Shown: positions 1-8,257 of the stretch, one piece after another | Numbering within the stretch: the stretch's first letter is position 1 | Layout: each line of letters begins with the position of its first letter | Source: Dethiosulfatibacter sp. | Lineage (GTDB): Bacteria > Bacillota_A > Clostridia > Tissierellales > Dethiosulfatibacteraceae | Assembly (NCBI GenBank): GCA_019084435.1 | Contig: JAHRFV010000250.1 | Span: 1-9,209 of the forward strand | Length of the DNA: 9,209 nt | Direction of reading: 5' to 3' | Notes under the pieces: generated by a model | Seen by the model: the letters and a program-made list of their open reading frames with translations, nothing else | Told to the model about the DNA's origin: nothing | The model's database searches: none | Made by a program: the position numbers and the translations under genes

Positions 1-178
1 AATCCTGAATATTGGAGTATTCACCAATCACTATTTTGTCACGGTCTCCTCTGACAACAGCACTGAACCAGACACTGGATTTTCTTTTCATCTCAACACT
101 GCCTGTTACAACAGCGGTTTCCATTATTTTTGTCTCTTCGTGAATCTTAGTTTCAAATCCATCAATCTTGATAATCAT
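1..178 (-). CDS. Gamma-carbonic-anhydrase-type hexapeptide-repeat protein (partial, 3' end beyond window)
   Basis: Only the first 59 codons are present; the gene continues past base 1. The residues around 36-59 read VWFSAVVRGDRDKIVIG followed by EYSNIQD, which is the opening of the left-handed beta-helix family that includes gamma carbonic anhydrases and YrdA/PaaY-like proteins. R43, D45 and Q58 sit where the family has its conserved Arg, Asp and Gln near the metal site. The metal-binding histidines would lie beyond the window, so carbonic anhydrase activity cannot be judged. The ATG at 176-178 is preceded by an AAGG about 10 bases upstream. The gene overlaps the 3' end of scfB by 17 bases in another frame, which suggests translational coupling and co-transcription with the scfA-scfB unit. 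The family is clear; the substrate is not. Confidence 0.85.
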   Translation of the reverse strand, partial: MIIKIDGFETKIHEETKIMETAVVTGSVEMKRKSSVWFSAVVRGDRDKIVIGEYSNIQD

Positions 179-1514
179 TTCTATCAATCCTTTCACTTTT
201 TAATCTTATAGCGCATTCAATTCTCTTTTTTTCCATTTCACAACCAATTGTATATGGTTTCAGAAAATCCTTGTTGAAATTATAGGCATTGGCATGACAT
301 CCGCCAGAGCAGAAGTACTTTGCCCAGCATTCTTTGCAGTCCTCTTTCTCCATGACATTACTGCTATAAAACACATCCTGAATATCCTTTCGTAGGATGC
401 CTGTCTCCAAATCTCCCAATATAAAGTCGGTATCGCCAACAAATTGATGACATGGATAGATATGCCCCTCGGGTGTTATCGCAATATATTCATTTCCAGC
501 GCCACACCCTGATATTCTTTTATAGACGCAGGGTCCATTTTCCAGGTCCATCTCGAAATGGAAAAAGTTAAAATCCTTTTCAGTACCCATGCTTTCTTTG
601 TATAGATAATACAGGTTTTCATACTCTTTTTTGACTGTTTCCAAATCCGAAGCCCTAATCTCCAATGGATTACCGGGATCAGTGACAACAGGCTCCATAG
701 ATAGCTTTGTAAACCCAATATCTCTCATATGTGCCACATCTTTAGCAAAGTCAAGATTTTCACCGGTGAATGTGCCTCGGATAAAATATGATTTATCTTT
801 TCTGCTTTCTACAGCCTGCTTCATTTTTGGAATGATAAGATCATAGCTGCCTTTACCGCTTAGAGTCTTTCGAATCTTGTCGTTGACAGTTTTTCGGCCA
901 TCAAGGCTAAGAACTATATTGTCAAAATGACGGTTAATAAATGCCATCTTTTCTTCGTCCAGTAAAACAGCATTAGTCGTGATAGTAAATCTGAAATTTT
1001 TACCGTGCTTTATTTCTTCTTCTCTGCCATATTGTACAAGCTCTCTGACCACATCAAAATTCATCAGAGGCTCGCCTCCAAAGAAATCAACTTCCAGATT
1101 CTTTCTAGCCCCTGAGTTTTGCAGTACAAAATCCAAGGCTTTCTTGCCTGTTTCCACAGACATCAGAGATCTTTTCGCCTTGTAATCTCCCTGAGAAGCG
1201 AAGCAATACTGGCATGTCAGATTGCAATCATGGGCCACATTGAGGCACATTGCCTTGAGGGTGGGCTTGATTTTGGGTGCAATGTTGTTGTCTTTTGAGT
1301 AGAGTACACCCTGCTCCTCAAGTTCCTTGAGCTCAGCCTCTGCTTCATCAATATCTTTTTGGGGATATTTTTTCAAGAGATTCTCCAGATTGGCTTTTCC
1401 CTTGAAATAATCCGTATTCAATAGATCATATGCCACATCGTCCAGTTCATGGATGATGCCGCTATTGACGTCTACGGCAAATTTCTTATTGTCTAATTCA
1501 AATAAATGAACCAT
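162..1514 (-). CDS. scfB: SCIFF (ranthipeptide) radical SAM/SPASM maturase
   Basis: This enzyme of 450 residues is expected to use S-adenosylmethionine and iron-sulfur clusters to form thioether crosslinks in the ScfA peptide in the cytoplasm. Residues 1-75 resemble the PqqD-like peptide-recognition domain of RiPP maturases. The radical SAM motif CxxxCxxC is at C97, C101 and C104, and GGEP is at 146-149. The C-terminal SPASM pattern is complete: C337, a glycine and C355 (CX12GX4C), then C393, C396, C402 and C406 (CX2CX5CX3C), then C425; C329 is a further candidate ligand. I chose the ATG at 1512-1514 because GAAGGAG lies 5 bases upstream and the protein then begins MVHLFELD, as family members do. 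An ATG 36 bases further up adds 12 residues, lies inside the upstream hairpin and is unlikely. The SCIFF assignment rests on the adjacent 45-residue precursor, the matching length and the cysteine pattern. Confidence 0.93.
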   Translation of the reverse strand: MVHLFELDNKKFAVDVNSGIIHELDDVAYDLLNTDYFKGKANLENLLKKYPQKDIDEAEAELKELEEQGVLYSKDNNIAPKIKPTLKAMCLNVAHDCNLTCQYCFASQGDYKAKRSLMSVETGKKALDFVLQNSGARKNLEVDFFGGEPLMNFDVVRELVQYGREEEIKHGKNFRFTITTNAVLLDEEKMAFINRHFDNIVLSLDGRKTVNDKIRKTLSGKGSYDLIIPKMKQAVESRKDKSYFIRGTFTGENLDFAKDVAHMRDIGFTKLSMEPVVTDPGNPLEIRASDLETVKKEYENLYYLYKESMGTEKDFNFFHFEMDLENGPCVYKRISGCGAGNEYIAITPEGHIYPCHQFVGDTDFILGDLETGILRKDIQDVFYSSNVMEKEDCKECWAKYFCSGGCHANAYNFNKDFLKPYTIGCEMEKKRIECAIRLKSERIDRNDYQD

Positions 1515-1519
1515 TAGTA

Positions 1520-1526
1520 CTCCTTC
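1520..1526 (-). promoter_or_regulatory. Ribosome binding site that fixes the scfB start
   Basis: GAAGGAG on the minus strand, 5 bases before the ATG at 1512-1514. It selects this start over the in-frame ATG at 1548-1550, which has no comparable site and would begin inside the hairpin. It lies directly after the U-run of that hairpin. Confidence 0.8.
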
Positions 1527-1529
1527 AAT

Positions 1530-1554
1530 AAAAAAGCAGTGGCTATCCACTACT
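1530..1554 (-). terminator. Terminator-like hairpin (attenuator) between scfA and scfB
   Basis: On the minus strand an 8-bp stem, AGTAGTGG pairing with CCACTGCT (one G-T wobble) around the loop ATAG, is followed at once by six T residues. It starts 3 bases after the scfA stop codon and ends just before the scfB ribosome binding site. This is the form of a Rho-independent terminator, but a same-strand gene follows with no new promoter that I can see, so partial read-through is the likely role. The expected effect is more scfA than scfB transcript. Confidence 0.75.
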
Positions 1555-1557
1555 GTT

Positions 1558-1695
1558 TTATTTTTCGCATTTTTGATTTCCTACAGTACATGAAGTTTTG
1601 CATGCTGATTGACATGAAGTTTGACATTCTCCACAACCCTTTGATGCTAGGTTGCTTGAAAGATTTTTATTATTAATGCTTTTGATATGTTTCAT
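1558..1695 (-). CDS. scfA: SCIFF ranthipeptide precursor (six Cys in forty-five residues)
   Basis: A 45-codon gene, too short for usual gene-length cut-offs. The peptide starts MKHIKSINNKN and has a cysteine-rich C-terminal half with the cores CGECQTSCQSACK and TSCTVGNQKCEK. The six cysteines are at 21, 24, 28, 32, 36 and 43, and the total length is exactly 45, as the family name requires. Residues 1-19 form the leader bound by the maturase; the rest is the core. In characterised homologues (CteA, Tte1186a) a thioether joins Cys32 to Thr37, and both residues are present here at the same positions. The ATG at 1693-1695 has AGGAGG 5 bases upstream (1701-1706). The gene has its own promoter and lies 43 bases upstream of its maturase gene. 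The identification is firm. The biological role of SCIFF peptides is still poorly defined; signalling or community regulation has been proposed. Confidence 0.96.
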   Translation of the reverse strand: MKHIKSINNKNLSSNLASKGCGECQTSCQSACKTSCTVGNQKCEK

Positions 1696-1725
1696 TGAAC
1701 CCTCCTGTCTTATTATTGCTTAAAC

Positions 1726-1754
1726 ATTATAGCATAACACTAATTAAAATCAAA
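1726..1754 (-). promoter_or_regulatory. Promoter of the scfA-scfB unit (extended -10)
   Basis: On the minus strand the -10 is a consensus TATAAT at 1726-1731, preceded by TGC to give an extended -10 (TGnTATAAT). A -35 candidate is TTTGAT at 1749-1754 with a 17-base spacer, or TTGATT at 1748-1753 with 16. The predicted start lies about 24 bases before the scfA ATG, just ahead of AGGAGG. It sits after the yajC terminator, so the peptide unit is transcribed independently of the ruv-que operon. Confidence 0.8.
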
Positions 1755-1765
1755 GAATATTTTGC

Positions 1766-1790
1766 AATAAAAAAAGCCTTTTCGGCTTTT
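1766..1790 (-). terminator. Intrinsic terminator after yajC (end of the ruv-que operon)
   Basis: On the minus strand AAAAGCC pairs with GGCTTTT around the loop GAAAA, and a run of T residues follows. It begins 2 bases after the yajC stop codon and precedes the scfA promoter. The seven-pair stem and the clean U-tract make it a strong Rho-independent terminator. Confidence 0.9.
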
Positions 1791-1791
1791 C

Positions 1792-2184
1792 TTATTTCAA
1801 TTCATCATCTTCAGTAACATCAACTATTTCAGGTTCTACAGGAATCTCTTTTGTTTCCTGAACTGTTTCCTCGACATAATCAGATGGATTAATCACACTG
1901 TGAACTGCCCATTTTTGTATTTTTATTCTTTGCTTTGCGTGCTCCATTTCAATTACGATTAAATCATCTGTAATTTTTACAATTTTCCCATGAAGACCGC
2001 CGATAGTGATAATTTCATCTCCTCTCTTAAGAGAAGCTCTCATATCTCTGACTTGCTTGTCTTTTTTACGCTGTGGTCTGATCAGCATAAAATAGAATAT
2101 AGCAAACATAGCTACCATGAATATTAAACTGGAACTACCTTGTCCACCTGCCAATAGTATGTTCATACTTGCTAGTGTGCTCAT
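1792..2184 (-). CDS. yajC: Preprotein translocase accessory subunit YajC
   Basis: A small membrane protein of 130 residues that associates with SecDF at the Sec translocon. One membrane helix covers about residues 18-35 (SLIFMVAMFAIFYFMLI) and is followed by the family signature IRPQRKK at 35-41. The soluble domain contains GDEIITIGGLHGKI at 55-68, typical of YajC. The C-terminal tail from about 102 is acidic and low in complexity, which is common and variable in the family. The ATG at 2182-2184 follows the tgt stop codon with no base between them, and its GGAGG site lies inside the last tgt codons, so translation is probably coupled. A second in-frame Met at residue 7 has no comparable site. 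This is the last gene of the operon before the terminator. Confidence 0.93.
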   Translation of the reverse strand: MSTLASMNILLAGGQGSSSLIFMVAMFAIFYFMLIRPQRKKDKQVRDMRASLKRGDEIITIGGLHGKIVKITDDLIVIEMEHAKQRIKIQKWAVHSVINPSDYVEETVQETKEIPVEPEIVDVTEDDELK

Positions 2185-3330
<1,146 letters not shown>

Positions 3331-4365
3331 TTAGTATATAAACATCGCATCACCAAAACTGAAAAAGCGGTATTTGTTCTCTATCGCTTCCCTGTAAGAA
3401 TCCAAAATCAGTTCTCTGTCTGAAAAAGCGCTGACCAGCATCAGTAGTGTCGATTCAGGTAAATGAAAATTTGTGATCAGTCCATCAATTACTTGGAATT
3501 CATAACCGGGGTAAATGAAAATGTCAGTCCATCCGCTGTCATCGACAACATGACCGTGCTTTTTGAAGATGGATTCCAGAGTTCTGGTAGAGGTCGTTCC
3601 GACTGATATGACCTTACCATTATTCTGTCGCACATGGTTGATGAGATCGGCATTTTCTTTAGTTAGCTCATAGTATTCTGAATGCATGATGTGGTCATCT
3701 ATTTTGTCAACCTTTACAGGACGGAATGTGCCTAACCCGACATGCAGTGTCAAAAAAGCGATGTTTATACCTTTATCCTTAATTGATTTGAGCAACTCAG
3801 GCGTGAAGTGTAGTCCCGCTGTTGGCGCTGCCGCTGATCCGTTTTGCCTTGCATAGACGGTTTGATATCGTTCTTTTTCCTGCAGCTTTTCCTTTATGTA
3901 TGGTGGCAAAGGCATCTCGCCCAATTCATCTAGAATGGTCTCAAATAAGCCTTCATAGGTGAACTCGAGAACCTTCAAGCCATCTTCCAGGTCTTCTCTC
4001 ACCACTGCTTTAAGAATATCACCAAAATCTATCACTGTACCGATTTTAGCTCTTTTTCCTGGTTTTACCAAGCATTCCCATCTATTGATAGAAATTCTTT
4101 TCAATAGCAACAGCTCTATGACTGCACCTGTTTTTTTCTTACCGAACAGTCTTGCAGGTATGACTCTGGTATCGTTCAGGACCAGGCAATCTCCCGCTTC
4201 AATATGGTTTAATATATTATAGAAATATTCATGTGTAATGGATCTTTTTTCTTTGTTTAGTACCATTAGTCGAGATTTTTCGCGGTCCTTGATTGGCTTT
4301 TGTGCTATCAGTTCCTCCGGCAGAAAAAAATCGAAATCTTTAGTTGTCAGTTGGTTTTTATTCAC
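3331..4365 (-). CDS. queA: S-adenosylmethionine:tRNA ribosyltransferase-isomerase
   Basis: QueA transfers and isomerises the ribosyl part of S-adenosylmethionine onto preQ1 at tRNA position 34, giving epoxyqueuosine. The 344-residue length is typical. Conserved family stretches are all present: [13 protein letters not shown] at 63-75, [16 protein letters not shown] at 176-191, [11 protein letters not shown] at 207-217, [10 protein letters not shown] at 256-265 and [18 protein letters not shown] at 297-314. The start is GTG at 4363-4365, which overlaps the stop codon of the upstream spoIID-like gene as GTGA. An AGGAG lies about 10 bases upstream, and there is no better ATG nearby. The 4-base overlap suggests re-initiation by ribosomes that finish the upstream gene. 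Reduction of epoxyqueuosine to queuosine would need QueG or QueH, which is not in the window. Confidence 0.97.
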   Translation of the reverse strand: MNKNQLTTKDFDFFLPEELIAQKPIKDREKSRLMVLNKEKRSITHEYFYNILNHIEAGDCLVLNDTRVIPARLFGKKKTGAVIELLLLKRISINRWECLVKPGKRAKIGTVIDFGDILKAVVREDLEDGLKVLEFTYEGLFETILDELGEMPLPPYIKEKLQEKERYQTVYARQNGSAAAPTAGLHFTPELLKSIKDKGINIAFLTLHVGLGTFRPVKVDKIDDHIMHSEYYELTKENADLINHVRQNNGKVISVGTTSTRTLESIFKKHGHVVDDSGWTDIFIYPGYEFQVIDGLITNFHLPESTLLMLVSAFSDRELILDSYREAIENKYRFFSFGDAMFIY

Positions 4366-5960
4366 TTTACTTCTACTCCTGTATAATAATGTTTAATAAT
4401 GTCGATATAGCTAAATCCTGCCTCAGCCATGCCTCTTGCACCATACTGGCTCATTCCTAAACTATGGCCAAATCCCTTTCCAACTACCAGATAAGCATCA
4501 GCAGATGTTGGAATTGAGTATCTTCCTGTAGAGGTGAGAATTTCGCTGCTTGATTTATAGAGTATGGTATTGCTCTGTTTAGCGCGCATGACTGTCATTC
4601 CGCCAAGGCTAGAGCTTTTTAATCCATCAGCGGTCAGGACTTGAGTCTGGTTGTTGCCTTCAAAGGTATACCATGTGCTTCTCAGCTTACTGTATCCGAT
4701 TACAGTCCTTGTCTCTTCTTTTTCAAGAATGATTTCTCCAACGTCTGTTAGTATTGATAATTCAAGCACCCTATTAAATTCTGAAATGCTCTTCACGTAA
4801 ATATCATAAATATTGCGCACATTATAGCCACTTTCATTTAACGAGTCTATTAATTCCTGTTCAGTCAATGTGATATTCCAGTCCGTGTATGGTGATATAT
4901 TAGAGTAGGGGTCATCCACGCCTCTTATGTATGGTAAAGCATATCGCCAGACATTCTCTGAGTTATCCGTTGAACCACCTGATGTGGAGTGGTAAAACGC
5001 AGAAATGACGCTGTTATTGTAATAGATCAGCTGACCTCTGGTTTCTTCCACTGCCCTATTCGTCGACTCTCTTTCGCCTGAAATCCCGCTATGGACTTGA
5101 CTGTTTTGGTTGTCCACCACGTCATATGGGGATCTGTAACTGCTGTCTATATAGGAAATTGCGTAGGATCTTGCGGCTATAGCTTGTACCTTTAGCGCCT
5201 CCAAATGCCATGATGCAGGCATTTCACTAGGAACAACACCCTTTAGATAATCCTCTACATCTGCCTTGTTTATTGATAATAATCTGTTGCCTTCTATGAC
5301 ATAAAATCCCACAGAACCTCTGTAGGGTTTTCCGTCGATGTTTACATAATTTTTTTGCGAATCAGAATTGTATGTGAAAAATCGGTAATCGTTTGAAAGA
5401 CAGACTATGACATTATTGTTTCTATCATACAAGTAGATGTAGTTGTCTAAATCATTCATACTGGAATTGATATTATGGTCGGACTTCAGTCTGTCACGGG
5501 CATTGCGTGCATCAGCCTGGCTCAGGTACTGCCCTGCCCATAGTTGGTAATTGGCTCCGTCAGTATAGATATAGGCTTTAATGTTGTATTGGTTGTTCAG
5601 CTCGTTTCTTATTCTTAAAATCTCATCATGTTGGCTAGCGCTGTAATCTGTCAATTTCAGCGAATACGGTCCAACATCCGTTGAAAGCTGTGATGAGTCG
5701 TAAAACCTATAATTCTCGTAGCTACTATAGAACCCGTTAATTCGGACATAAGCAAAACTGGATGCCAGTGAAAACAGCTTCTGATCCTCGCCTTGTTTGT
5801 AATAGTACATGTCTAATTCTTCATCTGTTGATATGGTGAAATACTCATTTTCCTGTCTCGGAGATCTTACACGCACTCGAATTTCGTCAGCAGATGCTGT
5901 AATGGTAAACAGAATCAATATGGTTAATGTCATTAGGATAGTTTTTATAGTTTTTTTCAT
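4362..5960 (-). CDS. Secreted SpoIID/LytB-domain cell-wall protein with SPOR-like region
   Basis: A predicted exported protein of 532 residues. Residues 1-25 form a signal peptide: KK at the start, a hydrophobic core ([13 protein letters not shown]) and ASA before the mature part. Residues about 108-165 resemble a SPOR peptidoglycan-binding repeat ([19 protein letters not shown]). The SpoIID/LytB domain covers about 205-530, with [19 protein letters not shown] at 242-260, whose E246 aligns with the catalytic glutamate of SpoIID lytic transglycosylases. It also has HSTSGGST at 324-331 and [19 protein letters not shown] at 494-512. Classical SpoIID proteins are shorter and have zinc-ligand cysteines in the DxxD segment; here that segment reads [13 protein letters not shown], and the protein has a single cysteine elsewhere. 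A general wall-remodelling role is as likely as a sporulation role. I chose the ATG at 5958-5960 (GAGGA 8 bases upstream, 4 bases after ruvB) over one 18 bases earlier. Confidence 0.88.
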   Translation of the reverse strand: MKKTIKTILMTLTILILFTITASADEIRVRVRSPRQENEYFTISTDEELDMYYYKQGEDQKLFSLASSFAYVRINGFYSSYENYRFYDSSQLSTDVGPYSLKLTDYSASQHDEILRIRNELNNQYNIKAYIYTDGANYQLWAGQYLSQADARNARDRLKSDHNINSSMNDLDNYIYLYDRNNNVIVCLSNDYRFFTYNSDSQKNYVNIDGKPYRGSVGFYVIEGNRLLSINKADVEDYLKGVVPSEMPASWHLEALKVQAIAARSYAISYIDSSYRSPYDVVDNQNSQVHSGISGERESTNRAVEETRGQLIYYNNSVISAFYHSTSGGSTDNSENVWRYALPYIRGVDDPYSNISPYTDWNITLTEQELIDSLNESGYNVRNIYDIYVKSISEFNRVLELSILTDVGEIILEKEETRTVIGYSKLRSTWYTFEGNNQTQVLTADGLKSSSLGGMTVMRAKQSNTILYKSSSEILTSTGRYSIPTSADAYLVVGKGFGHSLGMSQYGARGMAEAGFSYIDIIKHYYTGVEVK

Positions 5961-5964
5961 AGCA

Positions 5965-7002
5965 TTATTCCTCACCATTGAATGATATTTGTTTGCTATT
6001 GTTATAAGCCAAGTTGAAATAGCGATACGCCTTTTCGGTTGCCACTCTTCCCCTTGGTGTTCTGCTAAGAAATCCTTTTTGCATTAGATATGGCTCGCAC
6101 ACATCCTCTATAGTGATGCTTTCTTCCCCAATGGATGCAGCCAATGTGTCTACTCCTACAGGACCACCGTTGTAAAAGTCGATGATAGTTTTCAATAGTT
6201 TTCTGTCTACCTGATCCAATCCGTTTTGATCTATCTCAAGCATTTCGAGGGCGTTATGGGCTACAGCGCTATCTATTATGCCATCAGCTTTTACCAGAGC
6301 GTAATCTCGAACTCTCTTCAGTATCCTATTGGCTATCCTTGGTGTTCCCCTGGATCTCTTGGATATCTCTTCTGCTCCCTCTTGATTGATTTTTATTTTT
6401 AGTATGTCTGCTGATCTTTTGATGATATCAATCAGCTGATCTTCTGAATAATAATCGAGCTTGCAGACAACACCAAATCGGTCTCTTAGCGGAGAGGTTA
6501 AAGAACCTGCTCTTGTAGTGGCTCCGATTAGTGTGAACTTTGACAACTCAAGCCTGATGGATCTGGCCGATGGTCCCTTGCCTATTATAATATCGAGGGC
6601 ATAGTCTTCCATTGCGGGATATAGTATCTCCTCCACACTCCTGTTCAGTCGATGGATCTCATCGATAAACAGAACGTCATTGGGATTGAGATTGGTCAGA
6701 ATCGCAGCAAGATCTCCAGGCCTTTCAATGGCAGGGCCTGATGTGATGCGAATATTGACGTTCATTTCATGTGAAATGATTGTAGATAAGGTGGTTTTGC
6801 CAAGACCGGGAGGACCATACAAAAGAACGTGGTCTAAAGGCTCATCTCTCATTTTGGCAGCCTGAATAAAGATGTTCAGTTGCTCTTTGACCCTTTCCTG
6901 TCCAATGTATTGACTTAGTGTTTCAGGTCTTAGTGTTTTTTCGACTTCCTCTTCACCCTTCAGGATGCTGGATTTTATTATCTCGTTTTCTCTATCTATC
7001 AT
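5965..7002 (-). CDS. ruvB: Holliday junction branch-migration ATPase RuvB
   Basis: RuvB is the hexameric AAA+ motor that drives branch migration of Holliday junctions with RuvA. The 345-residue length is typical. Walker A is GPPGLGKT at 63-70, Walker B is LFIDEIH at 111-117, and the sensor 1 region is LIGATTR at 158-164. The arginine-finger segment is PLRDRFG at 171-177. The C-terminal winged-helix domain ends with [13 protein letters not shown], a hallmark of RuvB. The ATG at 7000-7002 lies 8 bases after the ruvA stop codon with an AGGGTG site between them. The gene is complete and shows nothing unusual. Confidence 0.98.
   Translation of the reverse strand: MIDRENEIIKSSILKGEEEVEKTLRPETLSQYIGQERVKEQLNIFIQAAKMRDEPLDHVLLYGPPGLGKTTLSTIISHEMNVNIRITSGPAIERPGDLAAILTNLNPNDVLFIDEIHRLNRSVEEILYPAMEDYALDIIIGKGPSARSIRLELSKFTLIGATTRAGSLTSPLRDRFGVVCKLDYYSEDQLIDIIKRSADILKIKINQEGAEEISKRSRGTPRIANRILKRVRDYALVKADGIIDSAVAHNALEMLEIDQNGLDQVDRKLLKTIIDFYNGGPVGVDTLAASIGEESITIEDVCEPYLMQKGFLSRTPRGRVATEKAYRYFNLAYNNSKQISFNGEE
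5969..5973 (-). promoter_or_regulatory. Ribosome binding site used to choose the spoIID-like start
   Basis: GAGGA inside the last ruvB codons, 8 bases before the ATG at 5958-5960. An earlier in-frame ATG at 5976-5978 would overlap this site and put MVRNNA in front of a signal peptide that is already normal, so the later start is preferred. Confidence 0.6.
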
Positions 7003-7010
7003 AATTCACC

Positions 7011-7598
7011 CTAGTTCCCGATTTTTTTCAGAGCCAGCTTGATAATTTCATCCTCTGTCTTGTTGGTCTTGTCTATGTTTTTCAAAACGTTCCTAGCCTC
7101 ACCCAGTGTAAAACCAAGTGATACCAGAGCATCTGTTACAGTATCATAGCTGGTGACAGCGTCAGTTAGACCGTTGTCCATGGTGATACCGGCAAATTCG
7201 TCTTTTATCTTATCCTTAAGCTCTAATATGATCTTCTCAGCTGTTCTTTTCCCGATGCCTGATGCCTTGGATATAAATTTGTGGTCACCAGTGAAAATTG
7301 AATATTTAAGCGTGCTTACATCTGCCAGGGAGAGAATTGACAAGGCGGCTTTGGGTCCGACACCACTTATCCGGATCAGTATCTCGAAAAGCCCCAGTTC
7401 TTCCGGTGAGCCGAATCCATACAGGCTCAGAATATCCTCTCTTACATAAAGGAAAGTATAGATTGTTATCTCATCATTGATACTGCAGTCCTTAAGTGTG
7501 TTGGCGGAAGTGTTGATGCTGTAGCCGATGTTGTTATTGTCCACAATCAGGTGGTTTTCCCTGATGGCTTTGACGATTCCTTTGATATAACTATACAT
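7011..7598 (-). CDS. ruvA: Holliday junction DNA-binding protein RuvA
   Basis: RuvA tetramers hold the four-way junction and load RuvB. The 195-residue protein has the usual three parts. An N-terminal OB-fold covers about 1-62, starting MYSYIKGIV and including TFLYVREDILSLYGF. A double helix-hairpin-helix region follows, with ISGVGPKAALSIL at 77-89 and SGIGKRTAEKIILELKDK at 113-130. A short C-terminal RuvB-binding domain lies from about 150, after a linker. The ATG at 7596-7598 has AGGAGG 4 bases upstream. The ruvC stop codon lies just before and partly within that site, giving an 8-base gap and probable coupling. The gene is complete. Confidence 0.97.
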   Translation of the reverse strand: MYSYIKGIVKAIRENHLIVDNNNIGYSINTSANTLKDCSINDEITIYTFLYVREDILSLYGFGSPEELGLFEILIRISGVGPKAALSILSLADVSTLKYSIFTGDHKFISKASGIGKRTAEKIILELKDKIKDEFAGITMDNGLTDAVTSYDTVTDALVSLGFTLGEARNVLKNIDKTNKTEDEIIKLALKKIGN

Positions 7599-7606
7599 GT
7601 AGCCTC

Positions 7607-8098
7607 CTAAAGCCTAAATGATTCTTTGAATTTGGAAGAATGAGCATGGCATATCGCCACAGCCAGTGCATCAGCCGCATCATCCGGTTTTGGAATCTTT
7701 TCAAGATTAAGGATTACCTTAACCATCTCCTGCATCTGCTTTTTATCTGCCCTTCCATAACCGACAATGCCCTGTTTGACCTGAAGCGGTGTATACTCAA
7801 ATATCTCCAATTGCTGATTGACAGCTGCCAGGATGTGGATCCCTCGTGCCTGACCTACCGTAATAATTGTTTTGCTGTTGGTGTTGAAGAAAAGCTCTTC
7901 GATGGCTACTGCATCCGGTTTGTGCATTGCGAATATTTCCATATAGGAATCATATAAAATCTTCAGTCTTTTTGGCATGTGCATCTGACTAGGCGTTCTC
8001 ACAACACCGTAATCGAATCTCTTGAAGCTGTTTCCAACATAGTCTATAACGCCAAATCCCGATATAGCATAGCCCGGATCTATTCCGATTATTCTCAT
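7607..8098 (-). CDS. ruvC: Holliday junction resolvase RuvC
   Basis: RuvC is the metal-dependent endonuclease that nicks Holliday junctions symmetrically in the RuvABC complex. The protein has 163 residues, within the family's usual range. The four acidic catalytic positions are present: D7 in GIDPG, E67 in VAIEELFF, and D140 and D143 in PDDAADALAVAICH. The ATG at 8096-8098 gives the family N-terminus MRIIGIDPGYAISGFG and has AAGGGG 5 bases upstream. A GTG 57 bases further up is in frame but would add a hydrophobic stretch not found in the family. This is the first gene of the operon, behind a promoter with a leader of roughly 85-90 bases. No residue expected for activity is missing. Confidence 0.96.
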   Translation of the reverse strand: MRIIGIDPGYAISGFGVIDYVGNSFKRFDYGVVRTPSQMHMPKRLKILYDSYMEIFAMHKPDAVAIEELFFNTNSKTIITVGQARGIHILAAVNQQLEIFEYTPLQVKQGIVGYGRADKKQMQEMVKVILNLEKIPKPDDAADALAVAICHAHSSKFKESFRL

Positions 8099-8103
8099 AA
8101 TTA

Positions 8104-8109
8104 CCCCTT
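8104..8109 (-). promoter_or_regulatory. Ribosome binding site that fixes the ruvC start
   Basis: AAGGGG on the minus strand, 5 bases before the ATG at 8096-8098. It supports the conserved MRIIGIDPG start over the upstream in-frame GTG. A second GGAGG at 8115-8119 is too far from this ATG and serves no clear start. Confidence 0.7.
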
Positions 8110-8192
8110 GTAATCCTCCGATGACTAACAGTGCTAAGACTTCTATTAACACCACCTGAACCCAAGAACCTGTTGATAGACACTTTAGGTTT

Positions 8193-8221
8193 AGTATATT
8201 CTAAATCGAGCCTTTAATCAA
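8193..8221 (-). promoter_or_regulatory. Promoter of the ruvC-ruvA-ruvB-spoIID-like-queA-tgt-yajC operon
   Basis: Sigma-A-type promoter on the minus strand: TTGATT at 8216-8221, a 17-base spacer, and TATACT at 8193-8198. Transcription would start near 8186 and leave a leader of roughly 85-90 bases before ruvC. The -35 begins right at the end of the psuG terminator U-run, so the intergenic region is packed tightly. I saw no LexA-type (Cheo/SOS) operator in the leader. Confidence 0.75.
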
Positions 8222-8257
8222 TAAAAGAAACAGATTCCGTCAGGATCAACGGAGTCT
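8221..8257 (-). terminator. Intrinsic terminator of psuG, overlapping its stop codon
   Basis: On the minus strand AGACTCCGT pairs with ACGGAATCT (one wobble) around the 8-base loop TGATCCTG, followed by the T-rich run GTTTCTTTTAT. The psuG stop codon TGA is the first three bases of the loop, so the 5' arm of the stem codes for the last residues of PsuG. It isolates psuG from the ruvC operon. Confidence 0.82.

Noticed and set aside
1558..1695. A bacteriocin or lantibiotic precursor as an alternative identity for the 45-residue peptide.
   Set aside because: The conserved MKHIK start, the cysteine spacing and the SPASM maturase fit SCIFF specifically. No lanthionine synthetase, transporter or immunity gene is nearby.
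3959..4222. Plus-strand open frames opposite the conserved genes, including 3959-4222, 7153-7449 and 7640-7957.
   Set aside because: Each lies antisense to a strongly conserved gene, shows no recognisable domain and lacks a convincing ribosome binding site.
8099..8155. In-frame GTG extension of RuvC that would add 19 mostly hydrophobic residues.
   Set aside because: RuvC proteins start at MRIIGIDPG, the downstream ATG has a well-placed AAGGGG, and the extension resembles nothing in the family. It is translated leader sequence that happens to be open.
7989..8183. A 64-codon minus-strand frame across the ruvC leader and the start of ruvC.
   Set aside because: It overlaps the conserved ruvC coding sequence in another frame, has no clear ribosome binding site and has a composition typical of a shadow frame.
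8099..8186. A possible riboswitch in the ruvC-operon leader (for example preQ1, because queA and tgt are downstream).
   Set aside because: The leader of about 88 bases shows no stable stem, preQ1 pseudoknot pattern or terminator, and queA and tgt are internal genes of the operon.
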